64,000 bases of DNA from the NCBI RefSeq assembly GCF_001039475.1, contig NZ_LELK01000009.1, positions 124,001 to 188,000 on the forward strand, written 5' to 3'. The notes below the pieces were generated by a model, which saw only the letters and a program-made list of their open reading frames with translations, was not told the origin of the DNA and searched no databases. Position 1 is the first letter of the stretch. Each line of letters begins with the position of its first letter. Source of the stretch: Guptibacillus hwajinpoensis. Its GTDB lineage: Bacteria; Bacillota; Bacilli; Bacillales; Guptibacillaceae. Both the position numbers and the translations under genes were made by a program. Positions 53,716 to 62,891 of the stretch are shown in pieces.

Positions 53716-54969
53716 CTACCGTTCTCTTCTTGATAACTTCAATGCCTTTCCTATATCTTTTAGCGAAGATGATTTACCATACATTAGTACTCCGCCCCGA
53801 TAAACTTTGGCACCAAGTATTCCAAAAACAATAATACTTCCTATCAGCAGTGCAAGACTAATGGCGACTTCCCAAAATGGAATCGCAAGCATTCCTACTC
53901 GTAAAAACATGACGACCGGTGTAAAGAACGGAATATAGGACGCAATTGTTACGAAAGGTGAAGACGGCGTACTTAGTCCAAACATCGCAATAAAGAAAGC
54001 AATTATGATTAGAAATTGAACAGGCATAATTAGCTGCTGTACTTCTTCTGCTCGACTAACGAGAGATCCTACCATAGCTAGGATGGTTGCATAGAGCAAA
54101 TAGCCAAGAACGAAGAATACAATAGCATAGACAACAAGCGAAACAGTTAAATTACTGAAATTGAGAAATGAAAGGAAACCAGTTTGTGATCCTTCATCAT
54201 CTTGTAACTGCATAAAGAGGTATCCACTAATAATGATAATTGTATATTGTGTTATACCTAGAAGAGCAATACCAAGGATTTTCCCAAACATTTGCTTTAC
54301 TGGAGAAACACTCGAAATCAAGATCTCCATCACCCTTGAAGATTTCTCTGTCGCAACTTCCACTGCCACCATATTGCCATAGAAAATCACTGAGAAATAA
54401 ATAACAAACAAAAGCACATAAACGAACACTCTTGCTTGATTCAACTCATCTTCTGTTTTTGCGCCTTTTTCTAGCGCTACTTTTTCGAATTGTACAGGTT
54501 GATCAATTTCGAGAAGCTGTTTTTGTGTCACTCCTGCCCTCTCAGCAGCAACAGTGCTCTTAACTTGCTGAAGTGCTGATTCGAGCAATTGAGGCGTATT
54601 CTGTTCTGCAACTGTTTCCGCTTTATAAATAGCTTTTGGTTCACCAGCTTCATCTTCCTCTAAAATCATGTAGCTATCAAGTTCGCCTTCTTCTATTGCT
54701 TGCTGCGCCTCTTCTTCCGTTCCTTTAAACGATTTGAGGTCGAGATTAGACTCCATTCTATCTAACTGGTTCTGAAGCAAAGGGAAATACTCACTCGTTG
54801 TAATAACACCAACTTGATCTTCTTCATTAGTATCAAAACGTTCAATAATAGTAGATATATTTGTTAATAGAAAAATCATTAGAAGCGTAATGACAGTTGT
54901 TACGATAAACGCTTTTGACTTTAGACGATTTAAATAAGTTTGGGTAAGAACAATAAAAAATTTATTCAT
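53716..54969 (-). CDS. yhaP: ABC-2-type exporter permease YhaP
   Basis: A 417-residue permease with one N-terminal helix (about 19-40), a large extracytoplasmic loop (about 45-180), and five or six helices in the C-terminal half. The cytoplasmic MEILISSVSPVKQMFGKILGIALLG box is typical of NatB/YhaP-type ABC-2 exporters. It overlaps the ATPase gene yhaQ by 8 bp. In B. subtilis the pair resembles the Na+ exporter NatAB; the substrate of YhaQP is not defined. Confidence 0.9.
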   Translation of the reverse strand: MNKFFIVLTQTYLNRLKSKAFIVTTVITLLMIFLLTNISTIIERFDTNEEDQVGVITTSEYFPLLQNQLDRMESNLDLKSFKGTEEEAQQAIEEGELDSYMILEEDEAGEPKAIYKAETVAEQNTPQLLESALQQVKSTVAAERAGVTQKQLLEIDQPVQFEKVALEKGAKTEDELNQARVFVYVLLFVIYFSVIFYGNMVAVEVATEKSSRVMEILISSVSPVKQMFGKILGIALLGITQYTIIIISGYLFMQLQDDEGSQTGFLSFLNFSNLTVSLVVYAIVFFVLGYLLYATILAMVGSLVSRAEEVQQLIMPVQFLIIIAFFIAMFGLSTPSSPFVTIASYIPFFTPVVMFLRVGMLAIPFWEVAISLALLIGSIIVFGILGAKVYRGGVLMYGKSSSLKDIGKALKLSRRER

Positions 54970-55858
54970 ATGCCGCCCCCACTTTCTCTATGAAAATATC
55001 ATTCAGAGATGGCTCTTCTAATTCAAACCTTCGAACAAATCCTTTTTCTGTTAATTTATGCAGAACAACTTGAGAAACGCTCTCTTCTTCTATTTGAACT
55101 ACGCTATGGTTCAATCCTTTTTTAATTCGATGAACTCCTTCAAGTTCTTCAAGAAAAGTAAGGTCAAAATCAACATCAATGAGTACGTTCTTCTTACCAT
55201 AAGAGCGCTTAATTTCTTTCAGATTACCTGATACCACTGGTTTTCCTTTATGAAGAATACACAAATGTTCGCAAAGTTCTTCCACATGTTCCATACGATG
55301 ACTGGAAAAAAGAATTGTAGTCCCTAACTTCTTAAGGTCCAGAACAGCATCTTTTAAGACCTCAACATTAACCGGATCAAGTCCACTAAATGGCTCATCA
55401 AGAATAAGTAATTCTGGTTTATGTATAACGGCTGCAATAAACTGGATTTTCTGCTGGTTTCCTTTCGATAACTCTTCAACTTTTTTATCAATGTACTCAG
55501 GTACATTAAACCGTTCAAGCCATGAGATAACTTCCTTCTCTACCTCAGATCTCTTCATTCCGCGTAATTTACCTAGATAGATTAACTGTTCTTTCACTTT
55601 CATTTTCGGATAAAGTCCCCGTTCCTCAGGTAAATAACCAATCAAATGACTAGAATCATAAGATATAGCATTGTCCTTCCACGAAATGGTCCCATTCGTC
55701 TGATCAATGAGACGTAAAAGCATTCGAAAAGTGGTTGTCTTCCCAGCACCGTTCCCTCCAAGAAGCCCAAAAATCTCATTCTCTGGTATTGATAAATTCA
55801 AATCATCTACTGCAGTAAAGGATCCAAACCGTTTTGTTACATTCTGAAATTGAAGCAT
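54962..55858 (-). CDS. yhaQ: ABC exporter ATPase YhaQ
   Basis: A 298-residue ATPase: Walker A GGNGAGKTT (about 34-42), signature ELSKGNQQKIQFIAA, Walker B LLILDEPFSGLDP, and a C-terminal extension of about 90 residues with no CBS domain, typical of NatA/YhaQ. The ATG follows GGGGGG by five bases. It is first in yhaQ-yhaP, and the unit precedes yhaO-yhaN-(cssRS)-yhaM as in B. subtilis. Confidence 0.92.
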   Translation of the reverse strand: MLQFQNVTKRFGSFTAVDDLNLSIPENEIFGLLGGNGAGKTTTFRMLLRLIDQTNGTISWKDNAISYDSSHLIGYLPEERGLYPKMKVKEQLIYLGKLRGMKRSEVEKEVISWLERFNVPEYIDKKVEELSKGNQQKIQFIAAVIHKPELLILDEPFSGLDPVNVEVLKDAVLDLKKLGTTILFSSHRMEHVEELCEHLCILHKGKPVVSGNLKEIKRSYGKKNVLIDVDFDLTFLEELEGVHRIKKGLNHSVVQIEEESVSQVVLHKLTEKGFVRRFELEEPSLNDIFIEKVGAAYE

Positions 55859-56008
55859 AATACCCCCCTAATATAGTGACTTTTCAATGCTAACACTACC
55901 TATCGTAATAAGTATAACGGCTGAATAAACCAAAAGATTCATTTTTTCAGAAAAAAGTGACAACAAAAACCACAATCGGTAAAATGGAATATAGCAGGAG
56001 GGGATCAA

Positions 56009-56194
56009 ATGGAAAAGTACATCATCACCGCATTCGAAAAAAACGGAACCAACGTCCTAGATGAAAGCTTCGAAGCCCAGGACGACAAAGAAGCAAAAAA
56101 AATCGGCGAAGAACTACTCAAACAAAAAGGACTAGAAAAAAACTCCGCCCGCGTCGTATCATCCCAAGGCAAACTAGTTTTGTTTAAAAGATGA
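56009..56194 (+). CDS. YhzD-like small protein, 61 aa
   Basis: The product MEKYIITAFEKNGTNVLDES... ends with SSQGKLVLFKR. It looks like the small YhzD-type proteins found beside yhaQ in bacilli, though I cannot confirm this. The ATG has GGAGGGG upstream. Third positions are nearly all A or C (ATC, AAC, CTA, CGC), the same odd codon style as the 64-aa gene at 581 and unlike yhaQ. The last A of the TGA stop codon is the first base of the repeat array that follows, so the repeat begins exactly at the gene end. Confidence 0.65.
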   Translation: MEKYIITAFEKNGTNVLDESFEAQDDKEAKKIGEELLKQKGLEKNSARVVSSQGKLVLFKR

Positions 56195-56703
56195 AAAGCG
56201 GAAGCCTCCGTTTAGACACGGCAGGCACTGGAGCCTTTCAATATGAACACGTCCTTTGTGTTCAGGTTGAAAGGTGAAGTGACCGAGTGTCTGGAGGCTG
56301 CAGCTAGACACGAAAAGGGAAGACGAGCGTTTAGAAACGGAGATATTGGAGCTCTTGAATGGGAACACGTTCTTTGTGTTCAGGTCGGAAGGCGAAGCGA
56401 TCGAGGACCTGGGCTCTGCAGCTAGACATGAAAAGCGGAAGTGGGCGTTTAGCCTCGAAAAGCGCTGGAGCCTCCCCAAAAGAACACGTTCTTTGTGTTC
56501 ATTTGGGGAGGTGAAGCGATCGAGAGGCTGGCCACTGCAGCTAGACATGAAAAGCGGAAGCCTCCGTTTAGACACGGCAGGCACTGGAGCCTTTCAATAT
56601 GAACACGTTCTTTGTGTTCAGGTTGAAAGGTGAAGTGACCGAGTGTCTGGAGGCTGCAGCTAGACACGAAAAGCGAAGACGTGCGTTTAGAAACGGAGAT
56701 ATC
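56194..56703. repeat. Tandem array of ~119-bp double-hairpin modules (array 2)
   Basis: Modules start at 56194, 56313, 56431, 56550 and 56669 (the last truncated after about 35 bp). Modules 1 and 4 are almost identical, and module 5 restarts like module 2, so a three-module unit of 356 bp was duplicated. Module 3 pairs AGCCTCG with CGAG.GGCT (outer) and GCCTCCCCAAA..GAACAC with GTGTTC..TTTGGGGAGG (inner) around GTTCTTT. Module 2 is chimeric: its left arms match type B of array 1, while its right arms (GGTCGGAAGG, GGACCTGGGCTC) do not pair with them. The shared skeleton is AAAAGCGG...GCGCTGGAGCC...GAACACGTTCTTTGTGTTC...GAAGCGATCGAG...CTGCAGCTAGACA. Confidence 0.9.
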
Positions 56704-56736
56704 TTCACTTTTACAAAAAAGAATCCAACCAACCAA

Positions 56737-56768
56737 AGAACCGCCCGTCCAAATGGACGGGCGGTTCT
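56737..56768 (-). terminator. Terminator of dhaS
   Basis: AGAACCGCCCGTCC and GGACGGGCGGTTCT form a perfect 14-bp stem; on the minus strand TTGG follows, so the U-tract is poor but the stem is very strong. Confidence 0.8.
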
Positions 56769-56775
56769 CTTCTTC

Positions 56776-58257
56776 TTACTTCAAGTTAATCCAAACGCTC
56801 TTTACTTCTGTGTAATTGTTCAGTGCGTAAGAGCCCATTTCTCTTCCGATTCCAGACTGCTTGTATCCTCCGAATGGAGAAGCTGCATCAAACGCATTGT
56901 AACAGTTCACCCATACAGTACCCGCTTTAATCTTATTAGCAACATAGTGAGCAGACTTTAAGTTTTCAGTCCATAAGCCCGCTGCTAAGCCGTAGTTCGA
57001 GTCATTGGCGCGTTCAATTACTTCATCAAGATCTTCGAACGGCATAGCTGCTACAACTGGACCAAAAATTTCTTCTTTCGCAATTGTCATCTTGTCGTCA
57101 ACATCAGAGAAGATAGTCGGCTGGACATAATAGCCCTTATCGTATGGAACTTGTCCACCAGTAAGTAATTCTGCGCCTTCATCTTGCCCCTTTGAAATAT
57201 AATTCATGACACGCTGATGCTGCTCTTCTGAAACAAGTGGTCCCATTTCAGTATCTGGGTCAAGGCCTGCTCCCTGTTTAATCTTTTCACTATGACTCAC
57301 GAGATCTGCCATCACGTTATCATAGGCTTTCTTTTGAATATACAATCTTGATCCTGCACAGCAGACTTGTCCCTGGTTAAACATAATACCACTCAAAGCA
57401 CCTGGTATCGCTTTTGTCATATCAGCATCTGGTAATATGATATTTGGCGACTTCCCACCGAGCTCAAGCGTTACACGCTTCAAGTCATTTGAAGCCTGAC
57501 TCATGATATATTTACCAACATCAGTTGATCCTGTAAAAGCAATCTTATCAACGTTTGGGTGCTTAACAAGAGCATCCCCTGCCGTTTCACCATATCCAGG
57601 AACAACGTTTACAACACCTTCCGGGAATCCTGCTTCCTCCATTAATTCCGCTAGATAAAGTACAGATAATGGTGTTTGTTCAGCAGGCTTTAGAACAATC
57701 GTACAGCCAGTCGCAAGAGCCGCACCCAGTTTCCAGGCAGCCATTAGCAATGGGAAGTTCCATGGAATGATTTGTCCGACCACACCTAGTGCTTCGTGAC
57801 GAGTATAGTTAAAGAATGGTCCGTTTACCGGAATCGTTTGTCCCATAATCTTTGTTGACCATCCTGCATAATAGCGAAAATGCTCGATCGCAAGTGGTAC
57901 GTCAGCATTTCGAGTTTCACGAATTGGCTTTCCGTTGTCCAGCGTATCAATCATGGCTAACTCTTCTTTGTTCTCTTCCATTAAATCAGCTAATTTATAA
58001 ATCAATCGACTTCTTGCAGAAGCAGACATTCGAGACCATGGACCACTATCAAAAGCTCTTCTAGCTGCCATAACCGCTTCATCAATGTCATCTTTCATTG
58101 CTTCACTAACCGTTGCTAATACTTCTCCAGTCGAGGGGTTTAGTGTATCAAATGTTCTTCCTGATACTGAATCTTTCCATTGACCATTAATGTAGAGTTG
58201 TTTCGTTCCTTTCAGAAATTCTGCTACCTTTGGACTCAAATCGAGAATCTTTTGCAT
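56776..58257 (-). CDS. dhaS: NAD(P)-dependent aldehyde dehydrogenase DhaS-like
   Basis: Oxidises aldehydes to acids. The 493 residues show PWNFPLLMAAWKLGAALATGC (cofactor entry), FTGSTDVGK, the general-base Glu265 in LELGGKSPN, and catalytic Cys299 in FNQGQVCCAGSR. It follows B. subtilis DhaS along its length, for example in LDNGKPIRETxNADxPLAIEHxRYYAGWSTKIxGQTIPV. The ATG at 58257 follows GGAGGGAT by seven bases. A SigA-type promoter lies 40 bp ahead and a strong terminator after. In B. subtilis dhaS lies elsewhere. A betaine aldehyde role is possible but unsupported. Confidence 0.88.
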   Translation of the reverse strand: MQKILDLSPKVAEFLKGTKQLYINGQWKDSVSGRTFDTLNPSTGEVLATVSEAMKDDIDEAVMAARRAFDSGPWSRMSASARSRLIYKLADLMEENKEELAMIDTLDNGKPIRETRNADVPLAIEHFRYYAGWSTKIMGQTIPVNGPFFNYTRHEALGVVGQIIPWNFPLLMAAWKLGAALATGCTIVLKPAEQTPLSVLYLAELMEEAGFPEGVVNVVPGYGETAGDALVKHPNVDKIAFTGSTDVGKYIMSQASNDLKRVTLELGGKSPNIILPDADMTKAIPGALSGIMFNQGQVCCAGSRLYIQKKAYDNVMADLVSHSEKIKQGAGLDPDTEMGPLVSEEQHQRVMNYISKGQDEGAELLTGGQVPYDKGYYVQPTIFSDVDDKMTIAKEEIFGPVVAAMPFEDLDEVIERANDSNYGLAAGLWTENLKSAHYVANKIKAGTVWVNCYNAFDAASPFGGYKQSGIGREMGSYALNNYTEVKSVWINLK

Positions 58258-58295
58258 ACTAACTATCCCTCCAGATAATAAAATTATCAAACATT

Positions 58296-58324
58296 ATACA
58301 TATTAGATGTTTTTTCGTGAAAGC
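58296..58324 (-). promoter_or_regulatory. SigA promoter of dhaS
   Basis: TTCACG (58319-58324), 17 bp, TATAAT (58296-58301) on the minus strand. Confidence 0.6.
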
Positions 58325-58360
58325 CTTTTCATTTTGTAAAAATGCATCGAAAGTCACACA

Positions 58361-58409
58361 AAAGACGCCTTAATCTCCCTATATAAGACAGGGTTCGACT
58401 AAGGCGCTA
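58361..58409 (-). terminator. Terminator of yhaX
   Basis: On the minus strand AGCGCCTTA pairs with TAAGGCGTC apart from the ends, a short inner stem CCCT/AGGG lies in the loop, and TTTTGTG follows. Confidence 0.6.
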
Positions 58410-58437
58410 AAGTAAATTTTATCTTACTCACGAGAAA

Positions 58438-59289
58438 CTATCTTTTCACCTGTACACGCATTTGTCTTCTGAATACTTCCTTTACCATATACGACACACC
58501 TTGTTGGTCATTTGATCGCGTTACCCAATCGGCTAGTCTTTTTAATTCGTAAGACGCATTTCCCATTGCAACACCAAGCCCTGCTTGATGAATCATTTCT
58601 GCATCACAGTCTGCATCGCCTATTACTACCATTTGATCAACTGGTATGCCTAATTGATCACCAAGAAGACGGAGCCCTTTTGCTTTTGATACCCCTTTAG
58701 GAACGATACCGAAGTTACACTTTGTCGAACGAACAACAGATATAGTAGGAATACGTTCTTCAAGAAGCCGACGCGCTTCCTCTCTTTCTTGATCTTGAAA
58801 GAAATGAGCATCGATTTTTGGTGGAGAAAGCTCTTTCTTATCTAAATACTCACTAAGCGTTTCTACGAAGTTGACCGGATAGAAAAGGGGATCACCAATC
58901 CCGAGCGTCATTTTGGCAGATAAATAATGGTTATGCTTAACCCGATTACCGACTGCTAATCGTTCATGAATAATGCGAATATGACAATCGAAGTTCTCAA
59001 GAATTTGAACGATTTCTTGTACATCCCTGTTTGAGATCCTCTGTTCATGAATGGGCTCTTTTACCTGTTCTGCAATGAAAGCTCCACTATGAGTAATAAG
59101 AATAGCGTCATCAAGCTTCACTGCTTTCGCAATCTTCTTCGCAGATGCGAAGTTGCGACTCGTTGTAAGCGTTACATACACCCCTTTTTCCTGAACATAA
59201 CTAATGGCATCTTTCGTTTCTTTATCAATCTTATGATTAGACCTAAGCAGGGTTCCATCAATGTCTAAAGCCAGAAGTTTATATACCAT
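58438..59289 (-). CDS. yhaX: HAD-superfamily phosphatase, Cof type (YhaX-like)
   Basis: A 283-residue HAD hydrolase of the Cof/IIB group. Motif I is LALDIDGTLL (nucleophile Asp9), motif II the Thr/Ser of TLTTSRN, a Lys late in the cap-to-core return (VPKGVSKAKGL), and motif IV reads VVIGDADCDAEMIHQAGLGVAMGNA. The usual GDxxND is GDADCD here, so the first Asp of the pair is kept and Asn is replaced by Cys. Its size and position beside the yhe/yha genes suggest YhaX, expressed in the mother cell in B. subtilis. The ATG follows GGAGGGAT. The substrate is unknown. Confidence 0.75.
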   Translation of the reverse strand: MVYKLLALDIDGTLLRSNHKIDKETKDAISYVQEKGVYVTLTTSRNFASAKKIAKAVKLDDAILITHSGAFIAEQVKEPIHEQRISNRDVQEIVQILENFDCHIRIIHERLAVGNRVKHNHYLSAKMTLGIGDPLFYPVNFVETLSEYLDKKELSPPKIDAHFFQDQEREEARRLLEERIPTISVVRSTKCNFGIVPKGVSKAKGLRLLGDQLGIPVDQMVVIGDADCDAEMIHQAGLGVAMGNASYELKRLADWVTRSNDQQGVSYMVKEVFRRQMRVQVKR

Positions 59290-59476
59290 TTGGATCCCTC
59301 CTGTTCACTCTTATCACTTAACCCTATGAATGCTGAGTCTTGTCTTATCACTTAATTTTGAACCAGATGACGAATTGTTAAAAATAGGAGTTTAGAATTG
59401 TTGGACGGTGGGAAGTTTTATTATGAAACTACTAATATTACAAGTGTATTACAATAGAAGAGAGGGGCTAGTAGGT

Positions 59477-59698
59477 ATGACTCAAGGGAAAGAACGCATT
59501 CGATTTGACTGCGTGGGTACATTAGAAGAACCACATGTATACAAATGTTCTGAGTGTGATCATGAATTTCGTGGATTAATTGGTGGAAATGAGAATCGCG
59601 ACTATGAACTAGATTGCCCACAATGCGATGTAACAGAGAGAATCACAACTCAACCACAGCAATTTGAAGTAGTTGGTGTAATCGAGAACGTTGTTTAG
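59477..59698 (+). CDS. Small zinc-ribbon-like protein, 73 aa
   Basis: A short protein with CSEC and CPQC knuckles about 25 residues apart, a pattern that binds one zinc ion in zinc ribbons. Between them is EFRGLIGGNENRDYELD. The ATG at 59477 follows GAGGGG by nine bases; the longer frame from 59408 has no ribosome site. I do not recognise the family. It is convergent with yheA, separated by a strong terminator. Confidence 0.65.
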   Translation: MTQGKERIRFDCVGTLEEPHVYKCSECDHEFRGLIGGNENRDYELDCPQCDVTERITTQPQQFEVVGVIENVV

Positions 59699-59754
59699 GA
59701 CTCATCTTCATTTAATATCACATCAATCTTAAATTTCTACAACTTAGTCAATTA

Positions 59755-59790
59755 AAAAGAACGCCCGCCATAAGTATGGCGGGCGTTCTT
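59755..59790. terminator. Bidirectional terminator between the zinc-ribbon gene and yheA
   Basis: GAACGCCCGCCAT and ATGGCGGGCGTTC form a 13-bp stem with loop AAGT, flanked by A and T runs. Confidence 0.9.
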
Positions 59791-59805
59791 CTATTGTTTT
59801 AAAGC

Positions 59806-60174
59806 TTATTGCTCAGCATCTTCTTCAGGGCTACCGTATAGATCTTCAAGAGGTCTAGTTACGATTTTGTTAATGTCCTGAATAACCTGGCTCATGCGCT
59901 GCTCTTGTTGCATTAACTGAGAAATCACTTCGTGCTGCTGCACAAGTTCAACTTGCTGTTGAGCTGTTTGTGCTTCTTCTTCAGTGATTTGCTGACCAGT
60001 CATTTGCTTCTGTTGAAGCTCCATCTGCATGTTACGGAAGTTATCAAAAAGTTTCTTTGATACTTCATCTTGGTTTACTTGATCGTATAGTTCTTTAAGC
60101 TTCGTGTAGTCTTCATGCTCACGCATTGCGCTTTCTAATTCATAAGCTACGTCGTATAAATTCTTCTCTGCCAT
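59806..60174 (-). CDS. yheA: YlbF/YmcA-family protein YheA
   Basis: A 122-residue helical, glutamine-rich protein of the YlbF/YmcA (Com_YlbF) family. LYDVAYELESAMREHEDYTKLKELYDQV...LFDNFRNMQMELQQKQMTGQ is diagnostic, and the length fits YheA. Paralogues YlbF and YmcA form the Y-complex that helps RNase Y; YheA itself has no assigned role. The ATG follows GGAGGT. It lies 80 bp after yheB with a terminator after it, as in B. subtilis. Confidence 0.92.
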   Translation of the reverse strand: MAEKNLYDVAYELESAMREHEDYTKLKELYDQVNQDEVSKKLFDNFRNMQMELQQKQMTGQQITEEEAQTAQQQVELVQQHEVISQLMQQEQRMSQVIQDINKIVTRPLEDLYGSPEEDAEQ

Positions 60175-60255
60175 TGTATATACCTCCTTAGATTGAGGAT
60201 TATTTCGCTCTCATAACCCTTTACTTACCCACTATAACAAAGACTGCGATGAAAT

Positions 60256-61398
60256 TCATCCGATAAGGGTAATGATAACTCCTTGAACCAATCCGATTAG
60301 TCCTCCAAGCACTGCTCCAAGGTACGTAATCATTTTAAATTCTCTTCTTGAAATGGAAAGAACCATCTCCTCTATTCGCCCTACTGAAAAGGTTTCTACT
60401 TGCCCTTTCACAATTTCTTCAAGATGCATTTGTTCCATGAGCGGCTGAAGGTTGTTACTTAAATAATTTCCAGCTGCATCCACAATTCTAGGAACAAAAT
60501 CTTCAATAATGCGTTCTTTATATGGTGTTACTGCTTCTGTTAATGAAAGTTGCATGAAATGATCAATTGGTAATTCGTCTACAATAATAGAAGTGATTTC
60601 ATCAACAATTTCTTTTGTATCGACTTTATCATCAAACGATTCCAGCTTCGTTACTTTCAATTCGTTCCATTCCTTTTCAAGCATCGTAACGATCACATTT
60701 TGTATATCCTTCTGCTTTAAAAGCCTCAAAAGTTCTGGCTGGACTTTATCTACAAGCCGCGTGTTGGTAAAAAACATATTAATCATGCTTCCAAGTGTGC
60801 CACGATCAGCTAGATAGCGATCAATCATAAACGATAGCTTATCCTTACCTTCATTAGAAGCGATATAATCACTTACTTTTGTAAGAATTAAATCAGCAAA
60901 TGGTTCAATAGCCTCATCTACTTTCGTTTGCAACCGTTCAGGTAGAATGTGGGCAACTTCCTTTTGCTTTAATTCATCCATCTTTGATTCAAGTTTGTCA
61001 CTAATATAAGAGGAAGCTTTCTTTTTTATTTCGTCACTGGGATCCTGCATATGAAGACCCTTTTTCATCAGGTTTTCAATGGATTCATCACTCTCAAGTA
61101 AATGAAGCACTTCTTTTTGTGCATATTCAATCATCGTTCGCTTAAATACTGGATCATGCATTTTCTGCTGAATACCCTCAGCGGTAAGAAGATGTTCAAC
61201 TACCATTCTTCCGAGCTGAACAGCGAGCTCATCTCTTCTTTTAGGAATAAGTCCAGGTGTAAAAGGAACTTTCCGACTTCCAATATAACGTGCTTCGTAC
61301 GGTCTGAATAACATTTTAATCGCTAATGAATTCGTAAGTCCACCAATAATAGCGCCAATTGCTATCATAAATAGGACAGTTATGATAATGGACGACAT
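60256..61398 (-). CDS. yheB: DUF445 membrane protein YheB
   Basis: A 380-residue DUF445 protein: an N-terminal helix with GAIIGGLTNSLAIKMLFRPYEARYIG (about 15-41) and a C-terminal helix (GAVLGGLIGLVQGVIITLIG), with a long charged helical domain between them. The conserved FTPGLIPKRRDELAxxLGRMV is present. The family is found in sporulating bacteria; its function is unknown. It forms a unit with yheA, 81 bp apart. The ATG has AAAGGTTGAGGT upstream. It is divergent from the yheDC spore genes. Confidence 0.93.
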   Translation of the reverse strand: MSSIIITVLFMIAIGAIIGGLTNSLAIKMLFRPYEARYIGSRKVPFTPGLIPKRRDELAVQLGRMVVEHLLTAEGIQQKMHDPVFKRTMIEYAQKEVLHLLESDESIENLMKKGLHMQDPSDEIKKKASSYISDKLESKMDELKQKEVAHILPERLQTKVDEAIEPFADLILTKVSDYIASNEGKDKLSFMIDRYLADRGTLGSMINMFFTNTRLVDKVQPELLRLLKQKDIQNVIVTMLEKEWNELKVTKLESFDDKVDTKEIVDEITSIIVDELPIDHFMQLSLTEAVTPYKERIIEDFVPRIVDAAGNYLSNNLQPLMEQMHLEEIVKGQVETFSVGRIEEMVLSISRREFKMITYLGAVLGGLIGLVQGVIITLIG

Positions 61399-61428
61399 CG
61401 TACCTCAACCTTTCTATCTATCTCATTC

Positions 61429-61456
61429 ACATAGTAAACTCCATCTTCATAGTATA
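61429..61456 (+). promoter_or_regulatory. Possible mother-cell (SigK/SigE-type) promoter of yheD
   Basis: AC (61429-61430), 17 bp, CATAGTATA (61448-61456) fit the loose SigK consensus AC-N16-17-CATANNNTA. The motif is short and could be chance; it is listed because yheC/yheD encode spore-associated proteins. Confidence 0.35.
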
Positions 61457-61526
61457 CGATATCCGCTATTGCCTATCCAGTTAAAGGAAGGTATAAAACA
61501 GAAAAACACTTGAACGAGGGTCTGTG

Positions 61527-62882
61527 ATGAAACATACTGAGAAAATTATTCTGCAACCAAATAATGAATTAAAGAATAGTACTCTCCTGTTATTATCAAT
61601 TCCAGAAACAATCGCTTTAAAATGGAAACTCGCTGGTCCATCTCTTTTATTTCGATGTGGCGCACTTGAAAAAGTCGTAGAAGTACAGGTCTATCGAACT
61701 AGTTCTAGTCATACCGTATACTGTTCACCTGCTCTTCTCACTTCCCTCTCATTACCGAACCAAACCATTCCTATCACTCTCACTTTCTTCGATAAGCTGA
61801 ATATGCTCTCCCTGGGTCCTATTCTTTGCCTCGCAACGAACGCAAAAGGTAGTGAATCAGAACCATTTGGAGAATACACATCTTTCTGCAGAGAAGTAGC
61901 AGAGTATTGTGAAGAACATCATATATTGTTCTATGTATATACATTAAAACCATGGAACGAACAGCGGGTGAAGGGGATGATATGGAATCAACGCACATGG
62001 GTAGACTCAGATCTCCCTAAACCTTCTTTAATTTATAATCGCATCCATTCAAGAAAACTAGAGAAATCCAGTCACATTGAGATGCTCAAAACGATTTGGC
62101 GCGAACAAAACATTCCATATTTCAATGAATCCTTTCTTAATAAATGGGAAGTTCATCAGAAACTGCTGCCGTATGATGAAGTAGCCCCTTATCTTCCAGA
62201 AACGATTCTACTCGAATCATTCGATAACATTCAATACATGATGAGTAATTATCCTACGGTTTATTTAAAACCACTTAACGGAAGTCAAGGAAAGCATATT
62301 TTTCGTATTAGCTATCAAGACCAGCTCTTTCAACTCGACTACTCGAGTTATCAAGGGAATCAGACAATCACATCTAAGACTTTATCAGGACTATATCCTA
62401 CCATTCGAGCTAGGTCTAAGCTTGTACCTTATCTTGTGCAACAGGGAATACCGCTTATTGAAATCGAAGGGTGCCCAGTTGATTTCCGCATCTTATGTTT
62501 AAAAGATTCCGGTGAAAGATGGAAGGTAATCTCAGCAGTTGCACGCATTGCTCAATCAAAAGAACAGTTTGTGTCCAACATTGCCCGTGGAGCTCTGTTG
62601 AAAAAATTCGAAGAAGGTCTCATTCACTTTGATGAAGCGATCAAAAAACAAACAAAAAGAATTGTTCCGGAACTTGCATGCGAAATTTCACAAATTATTG
62701 ATCGAGAAAGTGACGGTATGTTCGGTGAACTTGGCATTGACCTGTCTGTAGATCAAAAAGGACACCCCTGGATTATTGAAGTTAACACGAAGCCATCAAA
62801 GACGTCTGATGGAAGCAATCCAAATAGGTATCGTCCATCAGTGAAAGCACTCATTCGCTTTTTTAAGTGGTATACATCTTAG
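61527..62882 (+). CDS. yheD: YheC/YheD-family ATP-grasp protein (YheD-like)
   Basis: A 451-residue protein of the endospore coat-associated YheC/YheD family. The N-terminal ~110 residues are a separate domain; the rest is ATP-grasp-like, with VYLKPLNGSQGKHIFRI (about 247-263), a VDFRILC stretch, and the metal-binding end MFGELGIDLSVDQKGHPWIIEVNTKPSK. ATP-grasp enzymes join carboxyl groups to amines; the substrate is unknown here. The ATG at 61527 follows GAGGG by six bases. It is followed 9 bp later by the smaller family member, matching the B. subtilis yheD-yheC order. Confidence 0.88.
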   Translation: MKHTEKIILQPNNELKNSTLLLLSIPETIALKWKLAGPSLLFRCGALEKVVEVQVYRTSSSHTVYCSPALLTSLSLPNQTIPITLTFFDKLNMLSLGPILCLATNAKGSESEPFGEYTSFCREVAEYCEEHHILFYVYTLKPWNEQRVKGMIWNQRTWVDSDLPKPSLIYNRIHSRKLEKSSHIEMLKTIWREQNIPYFNESFLNKWEVHQKLLPYDEVAPYLPETILLESFDNIQYMMSNYPTVYLKPLNGSQGKHIFRISYQDQLFQLDYSSYQGNQTITSKTLSGLYPTIRARSKLVPYLVQQGIPLIEIEGCPVDFRILCLKDSGERWKVISAVARIAQSKEQFVSNIARGALLKKFEEGLIHFDEAIKKQTKRIVPELACEISQIIDRESDGMFGELGIDLSVDQKGHPWIIEVNTKPSKTSDGSNPNRYRPSVKALIRFFKWYTS

Positions 62883-62891
62883 GAGGATCAT

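Noticed and set aside
56174-56961. Overlapping open frames on both strands across array 2
   Set aside because: Same cause as in array 1: repeat-derived frames with Ser/Arg-rich, low-complexity translations and no start signals.
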